Source: Scatophagus argus (lineage: Eukaryota; Chordata; Actinopteri; Scatophagidae). From it: DNA of 64,000 nucleotides. The position numbers and the translations under genes were made by a program. Of the stretch, positions 11,091 through 22,841 are shown piece by piece; the first letter of the stretch is position 1; each line of letters starts with the position of its first letter. Where the stretch lies: assembly GCF_020382885.2 (NCBI RefSeq), contig NC_058494.1:27997225-28061224 (forward strand), given 5' to 3'. The notes under the pieces were generated by a model. The model saw nothing but the letters and a program-made list of their open reading frames with translations. It had not been told where the DNA came from and did no database searches.

Positions 11091-11403
11091 AACATAAGTG
11101 TTTTAGATGTTCAGTGTGTCCTCCATGTTGTCCTCATGATGAAACAAGAGAGCCTATGGCTGCACTAGCTGCTTTCTGATGTCAACACAGCAATGTGCTC
11201 ACGATGACCGCGCTAACCTGCTGATGCGTCGGAGGTGTAATGTGAGCACCGTTTTGCTTCACGGTGTTAGCTTGCTAACATTAGCACTTTGACAAACCAA
11301 AGAGTCTGGTTCGATCGCTGCTAATTCACAGCACAAACAGAGTTTCACATAAAGACAAGCGGACGTGCTTTATACATAAATATCAACAGCTGCAGAGGAT
11401 TGA

Positions 11404-11475
11404 GGGCTCGTCCGGGAGTCGAACCCGGGACCTCTCGCACCCGAAGCGAGAATCATACCCCTAGACCAACGAGCC
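11404..11475 (-). tRNA. tRNA-Pro (anticodon CGG)
   Basis: On the minus strand it reads GGCTCGTTGGTCTAGGGGTA and continues through anticodon loop TTCGGGT (anticodon CGG, proline) and T arm CCGGGTTCGACTCCCGG. The acceptor stem pairs GGCTCGT with ACGAGCC, discriminator base C. All arms pair and the A and B boxes are canonical, so it should be transcribed by RNA polymerase III. Confidence 0.97.
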
Positions 11476-11928
11476 ACAAGGGGCTGCTGTTTCCGATAAA
11501 GAATCTGGTTCAATCGCTGCTGATTCGCTGCTGTGCTAAGAGGCTAAACGGCTAATGGATGGTAAATTATTGCATGACCTGCCCTACACTCAGAGCTCGT
11601 TTCTGAGGAGAAATGTGACTGAATCGTACAACTCTGACAAATAAATAAAAAGTAATCAGAAGTGCTACTGTGTCAATCACTATGATGTCTTTGTGCTAAG
11701 GTAGGCTAACCAACTCCAGGACATGTCCAATAGGCCACATTATAAACAGGACTTTACAGAAACAGTCTCACAAAGTACTGTGAGTTGTCCTTGTTGAGGG
11801 TTCGGTCAGGATTTGACCACAAAATTGACTCATAAAGAGCTTCATTTCAAACCCACGGTGTGCTTGGACAGAAGCCCAAGGAGGCTCTACACTCACACGT
11901 TTGAGAAACACCACCTTAAGATGTTCGA

Positions 11929-12000
11929 GGGCTCGTCCGGGATTTGAACCCGGGACCTCTCGCACCCGAAGCGAGAATCATACCCCTAGACCAACGAGCC
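11929..12000 (-). tRNA. tRNA-Pro (anticodon CGG), second copy
   Basis: It is almost identical to the copy at 11404-11475, differing by one T-loop base (TTCAAAT against TTCGACT, with the adjacent stem base), and has the same orientation. The cloverleaf is complete. It forms a two-gene cluster 0.45 kb apart, with a divergent inverted relative at 10058. Confidence 0.97.
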
Positions 12001-12149
12001 GACATGCTGCTGCTTTCCTCTGGAAAAGGGCCGTGTCAGTTTACTGTGCTGCTGCGACTCACTGCTATCCCACAATTCCTCTGGGTAAGCTCCAGGTCAG
12101 GCGGGTCAGAGTGAGTTGTCTCGCTGTTGGTTGATGTGACGTCCTCTGA

Positions 12150-14540
12150 GGATCTGTGACCTTTTCAGAATGCAACTTTATGCTGCTGTAGAGACTCTAA
12201 ATGTGAAGCTTTGAATAGAACCGGTTAATATTAATGCTATAATATCAGATAGAATGAAAATCCAGAAGATGAAGGACACGTTCCTTTAGGGAAATATCCA
12301 GGTGTTATTGTCTGGAATGATAGACCAGATTTCTTGACAAACCATCTTGGTTTGTTCTTCCACCTCTGGTTTGGTCCAGATAAATCAGTCCCAGAGCATG
12401 ATGTGAAAATATTGTTGCTGTACACGTCGCTGATGTCCAACTCTCTCCGTCCTCTGCTGCTTCTCTTCTGTCCCTGCCTGCCGTGTCTTCTTGTCCCCCA
12501 AGTCACACCCCTCATCTGAGCTGCTGTAAATCACCTCAGTCTTCAAACTGTCCTCTGCTGGTCTCTGTGTCCAGTTCACCCAGTTGATCCGAGCCCCCGA
12601 TCGATGGTGGTTATCCAGGCACAGTCCAGTCAGCTGTGGGTCCGCTAGCTCTGCAGCTAACTGAGCTAACAGTAGCTACAGCTACAGCCAAAGGTAACTG
12701 CAGCTAACAGTGCAGTGAGCAGGAGTTGGTGGATACTCTGGTGGTATTCTGCCTGCTTTATTGTTATCAGTCATATTTTACAAGTTGCTCCTTTAATCCA
12801 AATGCAAACCACAGTATTAAAACAGACAATTTGCTGTTTGCATTATGTGTCAGATACAGAGAAAAAACAGAGAAGAAACAAAGTGTGCTGAGACACCGAG
12901 GAAGGCCGTCTGTGGGGGTCTGTGCAGTCTCACGGATCAGCCTGGTGAATAATTTAAAGTCTCTTCAGACAATAAAGGCTCTATTCTCCTCTCTGGGGAC
13001 TGGCGTTATGATGCCGCCCCCCTGCCCTCTGTCATCACACTGTGTGCTGACAAACCACCGAACTGCAGTGTTGTGGTTTCACTTCTTCCCTCCTCAAAAT
13101 GAAACGCTCGGCTCTCAGGCCGCACCCCTGCCCTGAAATACATTTCTATCATGCAGCAATGCTGCTACAAAGTCCTCCAGGGAATCTCCTCCAATCAGAG
13201 ATTGGCTGCCATACAAGACAAAGATGTCCCATATCTCCTGCTTTGTTTCGCAGTGAAGCTTCATGAGTGAGGAAATAAGCGAAGGGTGGAAGCAGCTCTT
13301 GTCATGTGAAAAAGAGTTGACCCTAAGTGGTTTTGTTTGGCTAAGAATGACTGGATGTGATTTACGTTGTGCTTTTGTGAACCCTGAAGTGCAGTCTGAG
13401 AGAATCTTGTGCATGAGAACATTTGAAGACTGTGGTTATTCTGTCGATTCACAGATTGTCGTTTTTTCCTCACATTGTGCACAAATCAGAGTCCACTGCC
13501 TCATTGAGACACATGAAGGAGCTCGAAAAACGTCTGCCAGAAAAGATTACTCTCATTCATAGTGAGCACATAAAGTTTTCTCTCGAGTATTTGTCCAAAA
13601 TGAGAAAATGATTCCCACAAAGTATTTTGGTTGCTCATGTGGCCTCGTGACTGAGGATTTCTCAGGACAAGAGGCGACGCTCTTTTGTCTCCCGCCTCTG
13701 AAGCCTACGAGTCGGAGCTGAGTGCTTTAAACGTTAATGTACACAGTGTCACGTGGAATGTTTCAGAAAGCTGACTCGCTGCCGACCAGGGTGGACCAGA
13801 GTCGACCAGGCCGGCCAGGAAACAGCTGTGTGCGTTCCAGGTTTGGAAACAGTTTCCATGTTCTTCATGTGCTAACATAACTCACTTTACACTCACAGAC
13901 GTGTTCGGGTTTATGTGTAATGGACTCATATCATCCCTCTGTTTCTCTGTTCTACATCTGAGACCTGCAGCCTGCACCAAAACACCTTAGGTTTGTTTCA
14001 TTAAGTACAACACTTAACTCCTTTAATCCCTCCTCAGTGGACTTAAGGGTGTTTGCACCAAACCCCTTAAAAGGTTTCCATACTCCACAGGAAAAATTTC
14101 CCCTCCAGTCAAACGGATGCTCCTCCTCCAGCCGAAGGTTTCAGTCTCATTGTGTAGGATGATGCGTGTGCACAGTCTGACGCCATAAGGCTGGTTTTGC
14201 TGAATGTGTACATTTTCGGCTGACTTGACGTAAGCGTTCAGAGTTTCAGCAGACTTGGCTGCGAGGTTTCTGCCCAGCTTTGAAATGCAGGTTCTTCACA
14301 CAACTCTACAAGTCCTGCCAGTGAGACAGTCTGAGAGGACACGTCTCATTTTAAGGGGTCACAATCCCAGAAGAGCTGGGAGCCACTGATCTGCTGGTTT
14401 TGACTCAGTGCATCCTGACCCAAATAAAAATGGCCAACAGTAACCAAGTGAGCAGCGTTTGTCCTCCTTTTGTCTGACATTCACAAAACGGATGTTTTCT
14501 CCTCTGAGTTTTCTTTTCCTGGATGTGAACTCGGTTGCCT
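12150..14540. other. Intergenic; possible regulatory DNA at 12.9-13.3 kb
   Basis: There is no protein gene. About 12,900-13,270 is repeat-free and information-rich on both strands (for example GAATAATTTAAAGTC and CTTTGTTTCGCAG), a texture I associate with conserved noncoding elements. The remaining sequence shows nothing recognisable. ORFs of up to 136 codons here lack any domain. Confidence 0.25.
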
Positions 14541-14568
14541 GTTAAGTGACTGTCTGTGACACACTTTA

Positions 14569-14598
14569 CTGTGAGTGTGTGTGTGTGTGTGTGTGTGC
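14569..14598. repeat. (GT)n microsatellite
   Basis: A simple GT dinucleotide run of about 14 units. Confidence 0.9.
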
Positions 14599-14599
14599 G

Positions 14600-17500
14600 G
14601 TGCAGATTTCAGAAGCCAAACATCTGGTCTTAATTAGCAGAACTGACTGCAGACGATCCTGTTCATTCAGCTCTGTTAAAAACAGGAAAATTTGGGGTTT
14701 TCTGGTGCAAACAGGGTGTAATGTTTCTAATAGCACCGGCAGTGATGGAGCACGGAGGGATCTGATGGTGCTTGGAGGTTTTGAGTAGGTCGTAAATTCT
14801 GAAAGGGCGTTAACTTTTTCAAGTCTAATAAAGACTGCGGCACAAAGATGTCGCTTTGTATTTCAGCTTTGCTAAATCAGGCAGTCTTGTTGAAATCAGT
14901 TTTTCAAGAAATAAAAAGAAGCATTCATGGCCTGACAACCACACAACCCAGTTACAAGAGCACCACAGATTCCCAAACTCAAAAGGGAAACGAAGTGAAG
15001 GCTGAAATCACTTCTACTAAGACGAGAGTGTCATTATAGAAAATGTCAGGTAATGCAGTAACAGTAACAAGATCCAAATGAGATAAGAGATGACGAAGTG
15101 ATAAACGAGGTTTAGCTGCTGAAGTGACGGAGAGGCAGCGTGACAGTACAGAGTCAGCATCAAGCTGCTGAAATCCTCCGTAAAGTCCTGTGATTCTCTG
15201 TTATCTGACCCCTAACTGGACTTCATGAACGTGAGCAAAGAGATGAGACGAAAGACACTGAGAGACAGCAGAAAGAACTGGAGTCTCTGGTGACCACTGA
15301 GTTCAGTCAGAGGCTGAACTGAACACAAACACTGACTCCTGTGGCCTGCTAGCTTGCAGCTAATGTACAGTTAGGCTTTCTGTCTGTTAGGTGTGAATAA
15401 ACCTGTGGTCAAACTCAACTCGCAAATTGCTTCCTTTCTTCCTGTGTGAACCTACAGTATTTATTATACAGTCTGTGAGGTGAGTTTCAGTAACTGGCTC
15501 ACCTCAGCTCCACTTGTCTGCTCATTGTTAGGTGGAGTCAAGCAAAGCCAAGAAGGCGACAGTCGGAGCCGCTTACGCTGAGCCTCACATACCATACGAC
15601 TCTTTAGAAACCTAAAGATGATGTCATGGTGGCTCCACCCACTAGTTATAATACAGTGTATGGTCCTGACTTAAGTTAGGCTGACTGTAATAAAGCAGCA
15701 CAAATAATCAAATCTCAAAAACACCCAAAAGAGTCCTCATCAATGTCTGACAACTAAAACCAGACTGGCGAGCGGGAGAAGCGATAAGAAAGCTTCACAG
15801 CAGTCAAAGCACTGCATGATTACAGCGCGCACACAATCTCTTCTGGGAGGGATTTCAGAGGGCATTCTGGGAAACGTAGGACATCCCGACCTGTCAGGAG
15901 GGACGAAAGCGTATTAGCCAAAAAGGAAATGAGCAGCGAATCTGACCACAGCGAAGTTTTCCTGTCTGGTTTGGTTGGTGCGTTGCTGAAGGGCACGTCG
16001 GCAGCAGACTCGCTGAGCCCGTCCGTGTCGTGTTCAGGTTACTCATGTGTTTGTGTGTCTGCGGCTCTCCGTTCCCACGCACTCGTCCGTCATGTGATTC
16101 GTGACGGTGGGGGCGCCGGCACAGAGAGAGGACTTGTGTCTGCAGCCACGGTGCATTCTGGGAAGGATACGCATCCCTAAGGAACACAGAAGGTCGATTC
16201 TTCCCTTTTATTAAGTAAACATTTTTATCCCTCCGCTCATCTTCAGCATGCTGGAGGAGTCAGGAAGGTGTGTGTCTGAACCTCAAGGACGGTTTCAGCT
16301 CTGATTCAGGAAGTGAAGCCAGCAAACAGCTGACTGTCAACTGATGAGTTCATCCGCAGTGTTGGTGGTTTGAAAGCTGCCGTCTCTTTTGCTTTGTCAT
16401 CTTCTCTGTGCTCTCAGTTTGAGGTTATTTGAGGTCACAGATCTCGTCACTCACGTTCACAACTGAAACTCCTTCAGGACATTAATGTTCATCCTATTCA
16501 CGCCTGTCACACAGTGACACAAGTTAGGGAGGAACTAGGGAGGAACTGGCTCTGGAAAACTGAGGAGTTCCTGAGGTCTGTTCAGGTTCGACACTTTCCC
16601 CTCCGGAGTCGGAGGACGAGATGGACCAGCAGTTGAACTGTGTTTTGGACCGACAGAATCCTGAACCGGTTTCAGCCCCTGGCAGCTGCGAGTCCAGCAG
16701 AACAAATTTGATCTTCTTCCAGCTGTTACGTTCAGCTCAGCACCTCCGGCGAATGTGGGCTTGTCCTCACACACAGATTGCATAATGATAATCTCAGCTG
16801 CTGCCAAAGCGAAGCAGAGGAGGAACATGTGGTGTTCTGAGTGCAGACTGGCCGATTACTTCTGTTCGCCGTGTGCCGTTTTCTTTTTGAAGGGAGTGAA
16901 GGGTTTAATACGAGTGCTGTGAACGAGGCCCCGTGATGAACCCGGTGTGAGTCACACCATCGAGTGGACAAATTAATACTGCAGTGAAGTACAATCACTT
17001 CACTCAGATACTTCACTGAAACCAGAACACGATCCTCTTCCTACCCTGAACGCGTGTTCTTGAGTGCTAAAACCTCATCAGACCTTCAGTCGCAACATTT
17101 AACTGAAAATCAAAACGTTAAGTTTAAACACAATCTCCAGTTTGTGCCAAATTTCTTTCTGGTGACGGACGCGGACAAACTTTGAGCTTTCAGTCTGGAT
17201 TTGAAAAGAATCACACACTCCTGCATGCAGAAACCCACAGGAGAAGCAGCAGCCGTCAGGAGGAGCTGACACAGATCACAGTGCAGCTCCGAGGCCTGAA
17301 GGACACCCGGTGGAGGTCTGCCAAGTCCTCCACTTCGCACTGAGAACATCCCTCATACGACTGCATCAAACCGCCAGAGGCAACATCAGCTGATCTGAAC
17401 CTGGTGGAGAGCGAGCAGCTTCTCACACACACTGTGTGCGCTGTGTGTGTGTGTGCTGCAGGTTCACACAACAAATGAAATAAGTTGTTTCATTAAGATG

Positions 17501-18700
17501 AGTTCAGACAGAAAGTTTAAGCTTTAATTCTGTAACTCATCCCTGACCTCAGCCACGTCGTCACGTCAGCTTTTGACTTGTCTTCGCTCTGCTGTGGTCC
17601 AGTCTGCTGCCCTGAAGCAGCCTTTTATTGTGAAAGTCCGGCCGGGTGTTGGACTCATGTCACCTTAACATCAGCTCGAGTGAGGCCTGCTGCTGTTTGC
17701 AGAGCTGCTTCATCTCACAAAGCAAAGAGCAGCTTCATCTAATTACATTTCCCTCAAACAAAGTCAGGACAGAAAGGCATCTGTGAGCAAACAGAGGCCG
17801 CAGAGGGACGCGCCGGCCTGCAGGACTCACTCCAGGACCACAGCCGGGGTCAGACTGGTCCTGCTTCCCTCCCGGTGCCAGTTTGGTCCCTCAGTTTCAA
17901 ACCAAAAAGATCAGTTTTCAGTATCTTAGTTTGAGTAATGCGAACATACGTTTCCACAAAACCACGAGAACTTCTAGGAAATAAAATGAGCAGATTCCCT
18001 GACTTCAGATCAGTGAGGAACCGTGAGGAGCATCAGTTGTCAACAGCAGACGAAGACAAAACGATGACTGAAAAGAGAAGGAGGAAGCTTGAGAAACCGT
18101 CCCCCAGCTGAGGTTCAGTCTGACGAGTCATGCTGGTGAAGCAGCAGAGCAGAGCTGCCGGCCGCTGACTGACCTGCGTGGTTGTTTCGAGGTTTCAGCG
18201 AGGAGTCCGTTTCGAAACACGCGGTTCCTCCCCACGCCATCGACCTCGAGGTCAGAGACGGAGGAGGACGGAAGTTTTCACACGGAGCCGTGCTGGAATC
18301 CTCAGGCACACAGCACAATCTTTTCAGTGTTTTTGTGCTCAGACCTAAGCAGAACCAAACGTGGTTTTCACTGATGGTGGCAGATCATCATACATCAGGT
18401 CCTCCAGCTGAGCGGGACACCAGAGACATTCGAGACGTTTGACAGGATGTCGGCGGTTGTCCTGGAAACCAGTAGTTTCAATTGTGGCAGACTGAAAATT
18501 CTCCTGACGTCTTCACCTCTCAGTCCACCTGCAGATACCGAGAGGAAGCACGAGGCCTTTGAGATGTTTTACGTCTTTCATTCATCGTGCAGCCACACGA
18601 ACCCTCAACCTTAAGAAAGCACAAAAATCAGTCATTTTGCAGAAAGCAGAAATCTGAACTGGGTCCTGTTTAGATCTGAAGGCGAGTAGGAACGTCGGGT
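14600..18700. other. Intergenic, nothing recognised
   Basis: I find no gene, tRNA or transposase. 15,500-15,670 contains words common in fish dispersed repeats (TATAATACAGTGTATGG). Short ORFs on both strands look random. Confidence 0.45.
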
Positions 18701-18739
18701 CCACCCCGGGTCCTGGTCTGTGTGCTTATCAGAGCTGCA

Positions 18740-19030
18740 GAGGGTGGTGGGGCCGCTGGTTGGGGTGAGGGGGGTGAGGGAGGGGGGACGGTTTTGTCTC
18801 TCTTTCAGTGATGGCAGCCCAATAATCTATTCATGGGGCTCCTGGAGGGAAAAGGGCCCAGCTGCTCTAATTTGAGAATAAAGAGGAGGCCACCTTTGTT
18901 CTGTCGCTTCATACAGAAACATCAACCACCTCCTCCCATCAGCCCCTCCCCCTCACTGCTCCCACCACCACCTCCTCCACCTCCTCCTTTCATTCCTGCA
19001 CTCCCTCGTTCAGCACATTCAGATGTTTTT
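18740..19030. promoter_or_regulatory. Candidate conserved noncoding element 1.2 kb upstream of jag1
   Basis: After a G-rich run, the stretch around 18,810-18,920 (CAATAATCTATTCATGGGG, CTCTAATTTGAGAATAAAG) is complex and contains AATTT/TAATCT cores. A C-rich CCTCCACCT stretch follows. Enhancer function is inferred, not shown. Confidence 0.2.
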
Positions 19031-19887
19031 CTATGCATTTAAATCACCTTTTGTCATAATCTCACCTCCTCCAGTGCTGACAGATTTAAAAAATATATTT
19101 TGTGTTTATCTCTCACATTTTACATTTTAGGGCTCATCTTCCACACGTCTCACCTTTCTGTTGAATTTGTCCTAAAAACAGCTGCTTATAAAAGACTAAA
19201 TATCAGATAACATTCAAAGTGTAAATATTCTGTGTATCCTCAGTGGTGGTTGGTCTAAAACATTTTGGAACATAAAGTTTCAGTCCAGAATGAGAACGTA
19301 AAAAAGTGAAAAATGAAATAAATGCGACTTTAAAGATGATGAGGACGGTGATGGTGATGAAGGTGGAGGTGGCGTGACGTCGTTCTGACAGTGAGGCCTT
19401 TTATTTTGAAATCTGGTCAGTTTACTGAGAACTCTTTAACAAGGAAATTATTGTTAAGAACAGAATTAATAAATTGGTTAGAAAATAAACCAATTAAGCA
19501 AAAACACTGCGGTGACGGGAAAATGTTGCATTCAAACTCTTTAGTTTGTATTGTTTTGGACTTTGAATTTGTTTAAAGCCAAAACATACAGACAAAATTT
19601 AAATATTCTTTACCTCGTGCACAATTTTGAATTTAAAATAAATAGTTTTCTTTTAGGAGCTGTAATAATTTTAAAAATGTGTTTTTGTTTCACTGAGACC
19701 GTGCAGGTAAAGCCTGAAGAATGATTTCTTTATGTTTCAGAGGATTCTTCCTCCTCTGCTTCTGCTTTTCTCACTGGGGCGTCAAACTGATCTGATGTCA
19801 GTTTGGGGCTTTGAGCCTCCGTGTGAAGGCACTTCTGCACCTCCGTGTAAACTGACTGTCAACAAACCGCCGCTTATTAACATGCAG

Positions 19888-19920
19888 AGGGGGCGTGTCG
19901 CCGCGCAGGCCACGCCCCCT
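19888..19920. promoter_or_regulatory. Inverted pair of GC boxes in the jag1 promoter
   Basis: AGGGGGCGTG (19888-19897) and CACGCCCCCT (19911-19920) form a perfect 10-bp inverted repeat separated by 13 bp of CG-rich sequence, about 280 bp before the jag1 ATG. Both arms are Sp1/KLF-type GC/CACC boxes. A role in jag1 transcription is likely but inferred. Confidence 0.55.
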
Positions 19921-20197
19921 GCTGGTTGATATTAGCCAGCCTCCTCCGGAGCCGATCAAAGCGCTGTCCGCTCGCAGTCAGACGCTGTGGACGTAAGACA
20001 ACAAAGTGTGGACCAAAGCAGACAAAAGGTCCCGCTGCGGGAAGGAGGCAGGACGGACCCGTCTTCTCTCGGGACTTTGTGGACGTTTTGCTTTGAGGAG
20101 AAAAGCTGCAGCTCCGTCCCCCGCCGTGCATGTCCCATCCGGAGCGGAGCGGAGACTCGCACCCAGACGGAGCCCGCAGAGCCGCCAGGCAGCAGAC

Positions 20198-22795
20198 ATG
20201 ACCCGCACACGGAGCCCCGCCTTCAGCCTGCAGCTGCTGCCGCTCCTGCTGCTGTCTGCCCGCATCCAGGTACACCAGAGTCCCGCTGAAATGTGTCTTC
20301 TTTGAGCTCGTTAGGAGCAGCGGGACGCGGAGCAGGTGATTCCGTCACCGACAGCCCCGTCAGGCGGCACAAAGTTCGAGAGAAGGCGTCAGGTCGTAAA
20401 GTGAGCCGGAAGCCGCTGACGTTCCGCCCCGGTTCGTCCTGGTTCCGGTTGATGTGATCTTAAAATGTTGTGTTGAGAGATAAAACAGCTGCTGTCACCC
20501 TCAGCCAGCAGGACTGAAATAAAGTTTGCTGCCACTGAACCCTTACAGGTCTTCACATCAGGCTCCATCAGGATTTGATGCTTTACAGACCAGATGTTCA
20601 GGGTCTCCACGGAGACTCAGGAGTTCATCAGGGTCCTCCCTGCTGTCACTTTTCCTCAGCCTGAGGTTTGGTGCAGCAGCTGAACGACGAGTTCTCTTCC
20701 ATCCTGGACCGTGTAGGGTTAGTCTGAGACAGCATCCAGGTGAGGCCGCCTGCAGCTGCAGCAGATGCGGTCACGTGACACGGAGGCGAGCTGCACCTGC
20801 CGGACGCTTTGGCTCGTCCGTTTATGACGTGATGATTCAGATGAACGTCACTCCTGCTTTCTGAACAGATTTGTGTTTTGTTCAAAACATTTAAATCCCA
20901 AATATTTCAGCTGAGTTTAAAGTGCTTCATACGACGTCTACGTGCCCTGGTGGAGCCATGCAGAGTGATGTCACTGAGGGAGAATAAGACGTCTGCTGGG
21001 GCCACTTTAAAGGGCCGCTCCACCAGTTCTGGGCATCGTGAGGGTTGAAGTGTGTGGGAGGTCAAAGGAGTTGCATCATGGGAAATAACTGTTTCTGTCT
21101 GCCTGCTGTGAACTCACCTGTCCGTCCTCTCTGCAGGTGTCTTTGGCTTCGGGACACTTTGAGCTCCAGATCCTGTCCATGCAGAACGTGAACGGGCAGC
21201 TGCAGACCGGCGCCTGCTGCGATGGAGCCCGGGACGCTGCGGACCGGCGCTGCACGGCGGACGAGTGCGACACCTTCTTTCGCGTGTGTCTGAAGGAGTA
21301 CCAGCTGAAGGTCTCCTCGGCGGGGCCCTGCAGCTTCGGCGCCGCCTCCACGCCCGTACTCGGCGGGAATACCTTTTCGTTACGCGGCGCCGAGAGCGAC
21401 AAGGCCAGGATGGTGCTGCCGTTCAGCTTCGCGTGGCCGGTGAGTTCAGTCCGCCTCGTGGTGTTGTTGTGTCTCAGTAGGGATGGACTGAAGTCTCGGG
21501 GGGACAGCGGTGAGGACGAGACTGGAAGACTCGGCGTTGTTGGACATTAACCATCTGCCACTTTATCAGTTTGGTTTGTGGTTCTGCAGTCCTGACTAAA
21601 CCTGGACCTCGGTTTTCTGAGATGCTGAGTCATGAGTGTGTTGTTATGCAGTCGTGGTCAGCGACTGATGCTGGTTGGACCGATCTTTTCTCGTTATGTC
21701 CGTCTCTGGTCTGATTCGGCTGTGGGCTCGAGTGGCAGGTTCCTCGGGGCCTCATGGTGTTGCTGTGGTAGTTTTGTCTCACCTGTCCAGCGTGGCCGTC
21801 GCTGGCGGCTGCAGCACCGACCCAGACTGTGTGTCAGTGGTGTTTGCTGGGGCTGCGGTGGCGGCTCGACCGACTTCCTGTCTCGTACTTTTTGCAGGTC
21901 TCGTCTTTCTTTCTGTGTTCCGGTGTCTCGGTGTCTCCGAGCCTCTCAGGGCGGGACGGGGACAAAGGGCTGGGGACGGAGGGTCGGAACTGCGGGGGCT
22001 GGACTGAGTGTCCAGAGTGAGCGAGAGAATTTAAAGTAAAACTCAAACCGGAGAAAAGTCAGTTTTAGTTTTCATCCCTCGTCTCTGAGTCGAATTCACG
22101 GGATGTTTGAGATGCGAAGCTTATCGCCCAGCGGAAGGCCGGGCTGGTTCGGGTTGTGGGCAGCAGGAACGCACACACACACACTCTGACTCTGCCAGTC
22201 CACCAAACATGGAGGCGTCTGACTCACGCTGACGACTCAACCGTGTGAGCACAGACCTGTGGGCCAGCGTGGTCCTGCCGTCTCGTCCAGCACAAACTGC
22301 CGAATCAGACGTTTTTGCAGCATTTGACTCTGCAGCGTCGCACGTTTGCATCCTCACACCTGCTCATCGCGGTCCCTTCGAGAAGCTGACATCACAGCCT
22401 GAGCAAACGGCCTGTGGTTTCCTGCAGAGCTGAGAGTTCATCTAGCACCTGAGGATCTACGCCAACATCAGCAGGGTTTGGTAAACGCGGCCCGCCGGCG
22501 ATGAAGTTCAGATCAAATCACAGACGTGACATCGATGGCCCGGCAGGAAACGTTCGGGTCGCCAGGTTCTCGTGGTCAACTCTGTGGCAGCTTTCCCTCA
22601 GCGGGTCCGGATGGGGTCAGATGTTAGCGTGGAGGGACTGATGTCAGCAGGAGACCTTCACTGATTGGTCAGGACTTCAGTCGGGCTTCAGATTAACGCG
22701 ACATCCAGCTCACAGAATTAAAACTGGAACCAGTTTTCTCAAAGAGCCCACAAAGACTGAGGGAGAGAGAGTCACCACAGACAGAGTCAGACCAC

Positions 22796-22841
<46 letters not shown>

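Noticed and set aside
18833-19042. Proline-rich plus-strand ORF
   Set aside because: It is translated from a CCTCCACC simple repeat and has no other coding sign.
19877-20305. Several overlapping ORFs around 20.0-20.3 kb on both strands
   Set aside because: They overlap the CpG-rich jag1 promoter and first exon; GC richness keeps frames open. Only the plus-strand frame from 20198 continues into exon 2.
21632-22039. 135-codon ORF in jag1 intron 2
   Set aside because: Lies wholly inside an intron and shows no homology or splice logic.
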